From Chlorobiota bacterium (lineage in GTDB: Bacteria > Bacteroidota > Ignavibacteria > OLB7), in NCBI GenBank assembly GCA_028287785.1, contig JAQBOZ010000001.1, positions 1 to 64,000 on the forward strand: a stretch of DNA of 64,000 nt. The letters are read 5' to 3'. The position numbers and the translations under genes were made by a program. The notes under the pieces are model-generated. The model was given only the letters and a program-made list of their open reading frames with translations, was not told the DNA's origin and did no database searches. Shown here in pieces: positions 16,662 through 24,702 of the stretch; the first letter of the stretch is position 1, and the number at the start of each line of letters is the position of its first letter.

Positions 16662-17210
16662 TCAGCGTTCGCCCAATTCCCACTCGCGCCGGAGAAGCCG
16701 GCTCAGGGTGAGATAGGAATTGGGGAAGTAGATCAGGAAGAGGGCCGCCGCCAGCAGCAGCAGATCCTCGATCACCTTCTTCGGTCCCACCGGCTCCGAT
16801 TTGCCGGCGAAGCAGCCGCAATCGATGGTCATCCCCCTGGCGATGGCGGAGATCACCGCCACCAGAAAGACAATCAGCATCGCCGCGGTGACCAGCGCGC
16901 TCCCGCGGATCGCGACCCCGGCCAGCAGCAGCACCCCCACCACGATCTCCGTCCAGACGAAGCTGAGAGCAAAGATGTTCGAGAGAGATTCCGGGAGAAG
17001 CTGATAGTCGGCAATGGAGTGGCCGAACGTCGGGAGGGCAACCAGCTTCTCGGCGCCGGCCACCAGAAAGATGACCCCAAGGACGACCCGCACGCCAAGC
17101 GAGAGCCATCGCATCGCCGGGTGGTCCGCCAGCCTGACCGCCGGTGTGGCGGCAACCGGGATGGCCGCGGCCGCGCCGTGCGACCCATCACGCTGCACTG
17201 TCTGATCCAT
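16662..17210 (-). CDS. MauE/DoxX-like membrane protein with CGCF redox motif
   Basis: This 182-aa protein has four predicted membrane segments. They include LSLGVRVVLGVIFLVAGAEK, the stretch LSFVWTEIVVGVLLLAGVAI and LLLLAAALFLIYFP. The loop TIDCGCFAGK matches the MauE family, where the paired cysteines are thought to relay disulfide or thiol redox across the membrane. Good SD (GGAGATAGCAG-ATG). It is 82 nt downstream of the rhodanese gene on the same strand, so the two are likely one transcription unit. Its usual partners in other genomes are thioredoxin-like or rhodanese proteins, which fits. The substrate is unknown. Confidence 0.8.
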   Translation of the reverse strand: MDQTVQRDGSHGAAAAIPVAATPAVRLADHPAMRWLSLGVRVVLGVIFLVAGAEKLVALPTFGHSIADYQLLPESLSNIFALSFVWTEIVVGVLLLAGVAIRGSALVTAAMLIVFLVAVISAIARGMTIDCGCFAGKSEPVGPKKVIEDLLLLAAALFLIYFPNSYLTLSRLLRREWELGER

Positions 17211-17292
17211 CTGCTATCTCCTCTCGCGGCAACAGGTTAAGGGGGTATGAATGTATCGGGATCCGGCGAGCGACCCATCTTCTTGAACAATC

Positions 17293-18081
17293 CTACTTGG
17301 TCAGCGGGTAGTTTTTCGCGGTCCAGTCCTTGATCCCTCCCGTATAGACCACCACCTTCTTGAAGCCGATATCGCGGAGATGATCGGCCAGCTCGTGGCT
17401 CAGCTCGCATGCATCGCCGCCACCGCAGTAGGTGACGATCAGGCGATCCTTCGGGATCTTGATAAGCTCGGGGATGGATGTCTGCCACTGATCGGCGTAG
17501 ACATTCATCGCGCCGGCGATATGCCCTTCATTATAATGGTCCTCCGGCCGCGCGTCGATAAACATCGCTCCCTTCATATCGAAGAGCTGTTTTGCGATAT
17601 CGGTGGATATCTCCTTCATCCCGGCGACCTTGTCCAGGACCCCGGTTCCCCGCGCCTTCGTTGCGCTGTCGATGATCCGTTTCGCCTCCAGCCGCGCCTT
17701 TTCGACCGAGTCCTTCCGCGCCTTCAGCTCCGCCGCCGATGCCCCTTTCCCGGCGGTATCGATCGTCGCGATCGGCGCCAGCGTATCGGGTCCCGTCGCC
17801 TTGACCGCGGGGGCTGTGTCGGCGGTGGCGGGGACGGCTATCGTGGTGGTGGTGGAAGTATCGGGCAGCAGGCCGCCGGCAGTCGCTGCCGTATCGTGCC
17901 TGCGGGCCTTGTAGATCCAGGAGAGCCGGACGGCGCTGGTATCGAAGATATCGATGGATGGAGCGGCGAAAATATTATAGCATATCATAATCCCGAGCGA
18001 GATCATGATGATGGCGCGGGCCTCCCTCCATGCTATGCCAAGGGGGGTGCGCTGCTGCTTCGTGCTTGTATCGTCGGTCAT
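17293..18081 (-). CDS. Membrane-anchored rhodanese-domain protein
   Basis: This 262-aa protein has an N-terminal membrane segment (AIIMISLGIMICYNIFAA), a low-complexity Ala/Thr/Asp linker at about residues 60-145, and a C-terminal rhodanese domain. The domain shows FIDARPEDHYNEGHIAGAMN and the active-site loop TYCGGGDACELS, whose first Cys would carry the persulfide. It probably hangs in the periplasm, handling sulfane sulfur or thiol redox. The SD GAGGAGAT is well placed. It is followed by the MauE-like gene, and together they suggest a membrane thiol/sulfur redox unit. The loop is one residue longer than the usual CxxxxR/K/T type and carries a second Cys. Confidence 0.85.
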   Translation of the reverse strand: MTDDTSTKQQRTPLGIAWREARAIIMISLGIMICYNIFAAPSIDIFDTSAVRLSWIYKARRHDTAATAGGLLPDTSTTTTIAVPATADTAPAVKATGPDTLAPIATIDTAGKGASAAELKARKDSVEKARLEAKRIIDSATKARGTGVLDKVAGMKEISTDIAKQLFDMKGAMFIDARPEDHYNEGHIAGAMNVYADQWQTSIPELIKIPKDRLIVTYCGGGDACELSHELADHLRDIGFKKVVVYTGGIKDWTAKNYPLTK

Positions 18082-18150
18082 GGCTTATCTCCTCAATGGG
18101 GCTGCCAATCTACCATACTAATTGCGCCACAACAAATCACGCCGGGCTCC

Positions 18151-18458
18151 GGTAGTGACTCAGTTTGAATCCAGTCTTCCATCTGCTGAACAATCATCGA
18201 TCGGCCATCACTGCTTCACTCTTCAAGCTCCGTGGGAGCGCGCCGGTTGTAGCAACAACGCTCCCATCTCCCGCTCAAGCTCCATCGGAGCGTACCATCC
18301 CCGCATCCGTGCCGAATGGTACGCTCCGATGGAGCTTGGAATCATGGGGGCATGGCGATGCTACAACCGGTACGCCCCGATGGGGCTGGAAGGACAGATG
18401 TCGAATGCCCTCCATGAGTCCAAACAGCATGAACCGTATCTCAACCTGAGTCACTACC
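18151..18458. mobile_element. Foldback (MITE-like) element, copy B
   Basis: This 308-bp element begins GGTAGTGACTCAGTTTG and ends CAACCTGAGTCACTACC, a near-perfect terminal inverted repeat, and aligns over its whole length with copy A. A perfect 23-bp inverted repeat (18276-18298 with 18316-18338) sits near the centre. Outer arms such as GCCGGTTGTAG and CTACAACCGGTACG also pair, so the whole element can fold as one long imperfect hairpin. No target duplication is evident (left CGGGCTCC, right CAACCAGC). It ends 8 nt past the stop of the tail-collar gene. The 18082-18150 spacer before it holds only the rhodanese upstream region. Confidence 0.75.
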
Positions 18459-18466
18459 CAACCAGC

Positions 18467-18994
18467 TCATGCGTAGCGGATCACATAATTTGTATACAGG
18501 TTCACCGGCCGCGCCTCGGAGCCACCGGCGGAGCTCGATGTCTGCACACTGGTATCACCCGTGTAGACTCCCGGACCGATTTTCGATCCTCTATTGCAAT
18601 GGTGACTGCCGGTATGCATGCTGTATCCGTGATTATGGTTCACAATATTGCAGCTCTGCAGTGACCCCACGTTATCACCACTGTTCCCCTGTTTTCCCAC
18701 CGGGAGATCGGGCCGTGGGAAACCGCGCGTTGCGGTATCTGGATCGCGGCCTGTGCCGGCGTCGACACCGCGGAGAAACATTCCGCGATAATCCGGGACA
18801 TAGAAGGTTGTGTTATTGCCGCCATACATTGATCCAATCACTGTCAGCAGGGCTGCGTAGCCCACGCTCGATTTTGGCAGCCCCCGTCCATCGCACGGAA
18901 TAAATCCAGCGTTTATGATCTGCTCTTCACTGTCCGCAGTAATAGGTCCGGCATATGGCAGAACCGAGCCGATGGGATAGAACGTATCAGGCAT
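18467..18994 (-). CDS. Phage tail-collar-domain protein (single domain)
   Basis: This 175-aa protein has the tail-collar (caudoviral/MdpB-like) fold signature: PIGSVLPYAGPI, GFIPCDGRGLP, YGGNNTTFYVPDYRGMFLRG, then a DPDTATR segment, GSLQSCNIVNHNHGY and a closing SEARPVNLYTNYVIRY. The NHNHGY histidines match the HxH metal-binding site known in T4 short-tail-fibre trimers. It has no signal peptide. I chose the ATG at 18994 because a perfect AAGGAGG stands 6 nt upstream; the frame's earlier ATG at 19036 has none. Such proteins form trimeric receptor-binding tips in phage, but related genes also occur alone in bacterial genomes. No other phage structural gene is visible here. Confidence 0.8.
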   Translation of the reverse strand: MPDTFYPIGSVLPYAGPITADSEEQIINAGFIPCDGRGLPKSSVGYAALLTVIGSMYGGNNTTFYVPDYRGMFLRGVDAGTGRDPDTATRGFPRPDLPVGKQGNSGDNVGSLQSCNIVNHNHGYSMHTGSHHCNRGSKIGPGVYTGDTSVQTSSSAGGSEARPVNLYTNYVIRYA

Positions 18995-19119
18995 GGATGC
19001 CTCCTTGAGATTGTATTTAAAAGAAATGATTGTCAATTGTGGTGATGCAAACCTCTACGTCCATGGCTGCCGGTAGCGGACGTTCGCACCTTACCACAGT
19101 GTCGCGGATGCGTAAGCAC

Positions 19120-19146
19120 AGTCGTGCATGCAATGCACGCACGACT
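19120..19146 (-). terminator. Hairpin at the stop codon of the double tail-collar gene
   Basis: An 8-bp stem (AGTCGTGC pairing with GCACGACT) encloses an 11-nt loop and touches the stop codon of the upstream gene. It could attenuate read-through into the single-domain tail-collar gene. There is no T-tract, so terminator function is uncertain. Confidence 0.4.
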
Positions 19147-20180
19147 CACACCACTTTGATGAGATAGTTCACCGACATATTCAACGGGCGCGTCTCCGAA
19201 CCGCCGGAGATATCCGAGTTGTAGCCCGTAGTCCCGTCAGCGTACGCAACTCCGTCAAAGGTCCCCCATGGCCCCGTCGCTGCGGTGAATTGATATGAGT
19301 CATTGTAGGTATATGAATGTTGATGCAGCATTAGGGCTCCGCTCTCTAGTGAGCCCACCTGGTTACCGTTGTTTCCTGGTACAGGCTGCGATGTAGGAGC
19401 CGTACGCGTCGCCGCATCAGGATCATATACCGGCACGCCGTTGATCGGCGTTCCCTGCCATCCACGCACGAAACGACCACGGTAGTCAGGAAGGAAGAAG
19501 ATGTTCCCGTTTTCACCGTAGAAATTCTCGATGACATTGTAGAGTGCGGAATACTGCACCTGGTCCAGACCGTCACCATTGCACGCAAGCCACGACGGGT
19601 CGATTGTGGAGTCCGGAAGAGCCCCCGCATAGGGAATTACGGCGCCTACCGGAATGGTACTGTCACTCGCCAAGTATTTGATAATGAAGTTGACATACAT
19701 ATTCGCCGGCCGTGTCTCTGAAGTGCCAGCGCCTCCCATGGTTATTGACGTCGATCCCGAATTGAGGGTATCGTGACCAGCGACATGATCACAGTCGTGC
19801 AGGTCGTTGTATACGTTGTATCCGTGCGTGTGTGACTGGATCTCATGGCTCTGCATTGAGCCGATACTGTTGCCCTTATTGCCGGCATTGGGCCGGTCCG
19901 GGCGCGGTGGTACACGTGCCAGGGTGTCCGGATCATTCACGCTTTCACCAGTTACCCCACGTAGAAAGAGGCCGTTACACATCGGGACGCAGAAATTGCT
20001 ATCGTCACCGCCGTAGCTCTCGCCGATAGTCAAGAAAAGGGTTCTGAACATCAGGATCGTGCGCGGATACTTCGAGCCGTCGCAGAGCAGCCAGCCCTGC
20101 TCCACCAGCCCGGTGATCGTGGAGGCCGAAATGTCCCCGGCGTACATCATGATTGTTCCAACCGGAATATTTCCAGTCAT
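19146..20180 (-). CDS. Double tail-collar-domain protein
   Basis: This 344-aa protein consists of two tail-collar domains in tandem. Domain 1 (about residues 1-175) has PVGTIMMYAGDI, GWLLCDGSKYP, FCVPMCNGLFLRG and SHTHGY. Domain 2 (about 176-344) has PVGAVIPYAGAL, WLACNGDGL, FFLPDYRGRFVRG and HQHSY. Both keep an HxH motif for metal-bound trimerisation and close with SETRPxNMxVNxxIK. AAAAGGAG precedes two adjacent ATG codons; the second (20180) has the better spacing. With the single-domain gene downstream it makes three collar domains from two genes, with probable co-transcription. Base composition is less G+C-rich than the neighbours, which suggests transfer. The function is open: fibre tip, adhesin or secreted lectin. 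Confidence 0.8.
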   Translation of the reverse strand: MTGNIPVGTIMMYAGDISASTITGLVEQGWLLCDGSKYPRTILMFRTLFLTIGESYGGDDSNFCVPMCNGLFLRGVTGESVNDPDTLARVPPRPDRPNAGNKGNSIGSMQSHEIQSHTHGYNVYNDLHDCDHVAGHDTLNSGSTSITMGGAGTSETRPANMYVNFIIKYLASDSTIPVGAVIPYAGALPDSTIDPSWLACNGDGLDQVQYSALYNVIENFYGENGNIFFLPDYRGRFVRGWQGTPINGVPVYDPDAATRTAPTSQPVPGNNGNQVGSLESGALMLHQHSYTYNDSYQFTAATGPWGTFDGVAYADGTTGYNSDISGGSETRPLNMSVNYLIKVV

Positions 20181-20459
20181 CATGGCTCCTTTTAATTAGT
20201 GTTTGTCATGAATAAATTCGCCCGCCGAGCCGTGAATTGCTCATGCGCGGATGATGGTGAATCCCGATCACATGTCACAAGCGCATTACCACCGCAGTTT
20301 TATGTACTTACTCCATACTACAGTGTCAATTGCTCGATCAATGCCAACCGAAATTCGTAACTGCAATATGGCGGCACATCGATAATCCGGTGATACTTAG
20401 AATTTACCTAGGCATTGTCACGATGAGTAGATTATCCTCACTTACAGAAGGGATCTGCC
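20181..20459. other. Low-G+C spacer upstream of the tail-collar genes
   Basis: No gene, terminator or repeat is convincing here. The stretch is visibly A/T-richer than the rest of the window and should contain the promoter for the minus-strand tail-collar genes. A 64-codon frame at 20330-20524 overlaps the IS630 relic and shows no protein-like features. Confidence 0.4.
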
Positions 20460-20985
20460 ATGTCAGCAAAACAGCGTCAGGTGAAACTCCCGGCATCGGA
20501 GTAACGCTTGCTCCAGAACCTTAGGCTCGTACGCTTACTCGCGCGCTCCTGCTGGCCGATCAGGGAAAACCGATGAAAGAGATTGTCGCCGCACTCGGCA
20601 TCGGTCTGGCGACGGTCTATCGCCTGCGATATCGGTTTGCCACCGAAGGACTACAGCCCGCGATCAGCGAACGACCCCGGCCTGCCTGGTGTAGCCCGCA
20701 AGTGAGCATCAGGAGGCGCGATTAACCGCTCTGACATGCCCGGATGCTCCCGATGGCCGGCAACGTTGCGTCTGCTGGCCGACACGCTTGTCGGACTGGA
20801 GTTGGTCGATACGACAAGCCACACGACCGTAGGCGGGTATCTCAAAAAAACGAGTTAAAGCCGTGGCAGCGTCGCCAGTGGTGGCTCGGGCGGATTAGAG
20901 TTCCTCTGGCGTATGGAACATGTGCTTGATCTGTACGAGCAGTCGTACGATGAGCATCGGCCGGTCGTCTGCCTTTCCATCAAGA
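20460..20985 (+). pseudogene. Decayed IS630-family transposase
   Basis: Reading across frames recovers an IS630-type transposase N-terminus. It starts at ATG 20460 (MSAKQRQVKLPASE), with AGAAGGGAT upstream. It continues as RALLLADQGKPMKEIVAALG and then the helix-turn-helix IGLATVYRLRYRFATEGL, RPRP, LRLLADTLVGLELVDTTSHT, KKNELKPWQRRQWW and VLDLYEQSYDEHRPVVCL. At least one in-frame stop (near 20502) and several frameshifts break it. It ends abruptly before the catalytic DDE residues (the VVCFDE position), at a hairpin and a foldback-repeat arm. Terminal repeats were not found, so this is an inactive relic. Confidence 0.8.
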
Positions 20986-21003
20986 AAACACGAAATTTCA
21001 AAA

Positions 21004-21037
21004 AAAGCGAGATTCCAAGAATTTGGAATCTCGCTTT
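21004..21037. repeat. Perfect inverted repeat joining IS relic and foldback arm
   Basis: A 14-bp perfect stem (AAAGCGAGATTCCA pairing with TGGAATCTCGCTTT) encloses a 6-nt loop. A-rich sequence lies to its left, so on the minus strand it would act as a terminator for transcripts crossing the island. It sits at the junction where the transposase homology stops. Confidence 0.6.
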
Positions 21038-21108
21038 CAGCTCCATCGGGGCGAACCGGTTGTAGCAATGCCACATTCTCCATGATGCCAAGCTCCATCG
21101 GAGCGTAC
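21038..21108. repeat. Single arm of the foldback element (copy C)
   Basis: The 71-bp segment (AGCTCCATCGGGGCG, CCGGTTGTAGCAA, AAGCTCCATCGGAGCG in order) matches one arm of the elements at 1842-2143 and 18151-18458. The terminal GGTAG-type repeats are absent, so it is a truncated copy or a solo unit from which the longer foldback elements are built. Confidence 0.6.
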
Positions 21109-21158
21109 TGTTGTTCATCAATGCGGGGATGCATCGGCACCTGCCGATGACATGGCCG

Positions 21159-21458
21159 TCAGGGAAGTTTCGCGGCGAGAACGTCGGCCTGCTCGATGGA
21201 TGGGGATTCGGAGAACAGCTCGGATGCCTGTGCCATCAGCGCCTCGGCGACCCGGCCGGAGAGATGCGCCTGCCGGCCGGCCTCGTCGGGAAATGCGTCG
21301 AAGATGCCGAATGTCGACGGCCCGAGGCGGATGGCGAACCATGCCGTGGTGGCCGGCTCATCCTGCACCAGCGCCAGCCCCCCCTTGAGAAACTTCTCCA
21401 CATCAGCTTCCTTCCCCGGTTTTGCCTCGAGCCGAACGAACAATCCTACCGTAATCAT
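21159..21458 (-). CDS. Antibiotic biosynthesis monooxygenase (ABM) domain protein
   Basis: This 99-aa protein covers a complete ABM ferredoxin-like domain: ITVGLFVRLEAKPGKEADVEKFL, a central GLALVQDEPATTAWFAIR, then FGIFDAFPDEAGRQAHL and a closing helix. Family members act as dimers, often as quinol or reactive-quinone monooxygenases without cofactor, and some only as stress proteins. It has a good SD (AGGAG, 6 nt before the ATG). It marks the return to ordinary sequence after the island. Its substrate cannot be read from the sequence. Confidence 0.85.
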   Translation of the reverse strand: MITVGLFVRLEAKPGKEADVEKFLKGGLALVQDEPATTAWFAIRLGPSTFGIFDAFPDEAGRQAHLSGRVAEALMAQASELFSESPSIEQADVLAAKLP

Positions 21459-21695
21459 TGCATGCTCCTGTTGATGAACGTGATGCGGTTATGCGCCGGC
21501 GTTGCGTCGTGCGCGCGTTCAGAGACATACGATGAAACGGGCCGGCGGGATGGCGGGGCATGGCGGGGATGCCGTCAGAAATTTTATCGGCGGAAAAATC
21601 GGGGAATCGAGCCATCTTCTCCCGATTCGTGGGTTCTTCATGAAAGCACTTGCCAGACAATCTCCGGCATCAGGGAACGTTGATCGTATACGCTC

Positions 21696-24611
21696 ATGAG
21701 AACATTTGCTTCGTTATTGCTTACGCTGATGCTGGCTCTTGTTTTCCCCGCCCGGCTACCGGCGCGTGGGGACACCCCCTTTATCCCCACCGATGTCCCC
21801 ACGGCCGTGGCGCATCGGGTCGTGGTAAAGCTGCGGGCCGGTGATGGATCGGCCATCGACCGGGGCAGGGAGCTGCTGGCGCCGGTTGCCGCGCGCTACG
21901 GCATCACATCGATCACCACATGGCTCGATCCCCGCCTCCTTCAGCAGAATCGGGAAGGGATCGGACGGAAACGCGCGGCCGATGACCTCTCCGCCTCGGG
22001 GCTGGAGAGGATCATCACGGTGGTCTATATGAGCGATATCCCGCCGGAGGTTGTGGCGGCAAAGCTGCGGCCGATCCCGGAAGTGGAGTATGCGGAGCCC
22101 GTCTACCCCAGGTTTATCAGCACCATCCCGAACGATCCGCTGATCTCCCAGCAGACCTATCTGGAACAGATCAGGGCGGTCCAGGGATGGGGCATCACCA
22201 ACGCGGATTCATCGATCATCATCGCCATCGTCGATACCGGCACCGACCCCACGCATCCCGATCTGGCCGCCGCGATCTGGCGGAACCCCGGCGAAACGGG
22301 CACCGACGCGCTGGGACGCGACATGCGGAGCAACGGGATCGATGATGACGGGGACGGCTTCAAGGATGACTGGCAGGGATACGATTTCGGCGGGAAGGAT
22401 GGCTACACTCCCGATAACGACCCATCGCCGGGCTACTGGCATGGAACGCACGTGGCGGGAATAGCCGGGGCGATTGCGAACAACGGCATCGGCATCGCCG
22501 GCATCGGGTTCGGCGCGAAGCTGATGATCGTGAAGATCGCCGACGACAATCCATCATCCCCCACGCTCACCACCGGCCCGGACGGCATTCTCTTCGCGGC
22601 GCGGCATGGAGCGCAGGTCATCAACTGCAGCTGGGGTGGTCCCGGCTACTCGCAGGCGGAGCAGGATCTGATGGACGCGGTGACAAGGATGGGCTCCTGC
22701 ATTATCGCCGCGGCGGGGAACGAGGGGGAAGGACGAAACAGCATCTCCTATCCCGCCTCCTACCGCAATGTCCTCTCGGTGGGATCGGTGCAGAGAAACG
22801 ACCAGCATTCCTCGTTCAGCAGCTACAATATCGAGGTCGGGATCTCCGCCCCCGGCGACGCCATCTACTCCACGGTTCCCAGGCAGACCGCCCAGAGCGG
22901 CTACATGTACTCGCGCGGCACATCGATGTCCACGCCGATCGTATCCGGCGCGGCCGCGCTGCTGCTGACCAGATATCCCGATCTCCCCCCCGGCCAGATC
23001 GTCGCCATCCTCCAGTCCACCGTCGACAACATCGACTCGCTGAACCCACATTACCACGATGTGCTCGGCACCGGACGCCTCAATATCGAGCGGGCTCTGA
23101 CGGTGGGCCCCTCCGGGGAAGCCGCATCGGTGCTGGACTACAAGGTGATCGAGAGCGCCAGCCCCGGCATTGTGGAGGCGGGCGAGACGATCGCATTCCA
23201 TCTCCGCATCAAGAACCTTCTCGGCCCGGCCGCCGACATGAAGGTGATGCTGACGGCGGCATCGGGGGAGACGCCGGACATCGAACAGGCGATCGAGGAC
23301 TTCGGCGCGATGGATACCTACGAAGAGCGCGAGAGCGCCGATGGCTACTTCCGCATCACCATCCCGAAGGCGGTCCCGACCGACTACAAATTCCGCCTCT
23401 ACTTCGTTCTCATGGATGGCGATCGGAAGATCGGCATGCAGATCGTCGAGCTGACGGTGAACCCGAACTACGCCACCACATGGTTCAACCGGACGCGGGT
23501 GACATTCACCGGCAACGGCCGGATCGGCTTCAACGATTTCCCCTCCGATCTTCAGGGAAAGGGGTTCTCGTTCGATTCATCCGCCAATCTTCTGGCGGAG
23601 GGGGGGCTGATCGTGGCGACCGGACCGGATCGCGTGGAGGATGTTGTCCGTGGCGGCACCGATTACGCGCCGGGGCTGGGCCTTCAGACCGTGGAGCCAT
23701 ATCGCGTTGGATATGTGACGGCGGAAAACGCGGAAGTAGGGCACGCCCGTTTCAACGACGCGCACCTTCCGGCCGGGACGCGCATCGGGCTGGATATCAC
23801 GCTGACCACGAAGCAGTACAACGATTCGGCGACATCGAGCCAGACCCTTCTTCTCTACCGGATACGGAACACCTCGGCGGCGCGCCTGACAAATCTCTAC
23901 TGCGCCCTGTTCATGGACTGGGATCTGGGCCCGGCGGGGGCCGATGATTATATCGCCATCGATCTGGAGCACAGGCTTGGCTACGCCGACAACCGGAGAA
24001 ACCGGCGCCTCCCGTATACCGGGACGATGCTTCTGAGCGACCAGCCCGCGAACTTCTACGCCATCGACAACTCCACCGATTATCCGATCGGCAAGGGCTT
24101 CATGGCAACGGAGAAATGGGATCTGATCTCCGGCGGAATAGGTCGCGAGGAGACGAAGACCGGAGATTGCGCCATGATCATCGGCGCCGGGCCGATAGCG
24201 CTGGAGCCGGGAGCCGACACGGTAGTGGCGTTCTCGTTGATGGCCGGAGCGAACATCGCCGATCTGAATGCATCGGCTGATGCGGCCCGCGCCCGTTTCA
24301 CTGCGCTTGGAGAGCTGCCCGGCGGGCCGATCATCCTCCCCTCCGATTTCACCATTGCCGGCTCCGTCCCCAATCCGTTCACCGACCGGACGGTGATCGA
24401 GTACTGGCTCCCGACGGAGGGTCAGGCCACGCTCGATGTCTTCGATGCCCTCGGGCGGCGCGTGGCGACGCTTGTGAGCGGGTTCCAGACCAAGGGGATT
24501 CATACGGCTCAATTCACCCTCCCCGGCAATGCGGCCAGCGAGGTGTACGTTGTTCGTCTGGCGGCATCCGGCGGGGTCGTCTCGCGCAACCTAATTCACT
24601 TGGCGCGATAA
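21696..24611 (+). CDS. Secreted subtilisin-family serine protease with T9SS sorting domain (first of tandem pair)
   Basis: This 971-aa protein has a signal peptide (about residues 1-26), an inhibitor-I9-like propeptide (VVVKLRAGDG to VEYAEPVYPR) and an S8 peptidase domain. The triad is Asp180 (AIVDTGTDPTHPDL), His249 (WHGTHVAGI) and Ser410 (GTSMSTP). A large beta-rich region follows (residues 480-870), then a clear type-A sorting domain beginning AGSVPNPFTDRTVIEYWLP and ending VYVVRLAASGGVVSRN. A calcium-loop-like insert (DDDGDGFKDDWQGYDF) lies between Asp and His. It is predicted to be exported by Sec and T9SS and to digest proteins outside the cell. The next gene is a paralog in the same orientation. 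Confidence 0.92.
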   Translation: MRTFASLLLTLMLALVFPARLPARGDTPFIPTDVPTAVAHRVVVKLRAGDGSAIDRGRELLAPVAARYGITSITTWLDPRLLQQNREGIGRKRAADDLSASGLERIITVVYMSDIPPEVVAAKLRPIPEVEYAEPVYPRFISTIPNDPLISQQTYLEQIRAVQGWGITNADSSIIIAIVDTGTDPTHPDLAAAIWRNPGETGTDALGRDMRSNGIDDDGDGFKDDWQGYDFGGKDGYTPDNDPSPGYWHGTHVAGIAGAIANNGIGIAGIGFGAKLMIVKIADDNPSSPTLTTGPDGILFAARHGAQVINCSWGGPGYSQAEQDLMDAVTRMGSCIIAAAGNEGEGRNSISYPASYRNVLSVGSVQRNDQHSSFSSYNIEVGISAPGDAIYSTVPRQTAQSGYMYSRGTSMSTPIVSGAAALLLTRYPDLPPGQIVAILQSTVDNIDSLNPHYHDVLGTGRLNIERALTVGPSGEAASVLDYKVIESASPGIVEAGETIAFHLRIKNLLGPAADMKVMLTAASGETPDIEQAIEDFGAMDTYEERESADGYFRITIPKAVPTDYKFRLYFVLMDGDRKIGMQIVELTVNPNYATTWFNRTRVTFTGNGRIGFNDFPSDLQGKGFSFDSSANLLAEGGLIVATGPDRVEDVVRGGTDYAPGLGLQTVEPYRVGYVTAENAEVGHARFNDAHLPAGTRIGLDITLTTKQYNDSATSSQTLLLYRIRNTSAARLTNLYCALFMDWDLGPAGADDYIAIDLEHRLGYADNRRNRRLPYTGTMLLSDQPANFYAIDNSTDYPIGKGFMATEKWDLISGGIGREETKTGDCAMIIGAGPIALEPGADTVVAFSLMAGANIADLNASADAARARFTALGELPGGPIILPSDFTIAGSVPNPFTDRTVIEYWLPTEGQATLDVFDALGRRVATLVSGFQTKGIHTAQFTLPGNAASEVYVVRLAASGGVVSRNLIHLAR

Positions 24612-24702
24612 CGCCCCGTTCGTATCATGCCGCCGCTTCATGCCGTTCCGGTCCATCGTTTCCGGGCGCGGGCACTTCCCGACAAACACACTCTCTCGGA
24701 CA

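Noticed and set aside
20330-20524. Small plus-strand gene of 64 codons
   Set aside because: It overlaps the start of the IS630 relic, has no RBS and no recognisable features.
18151-21108. Prophage
   Set aside because: No integrase, capsid, terminase, portal or lysis gene is visible, only collar domains and an IS relic.
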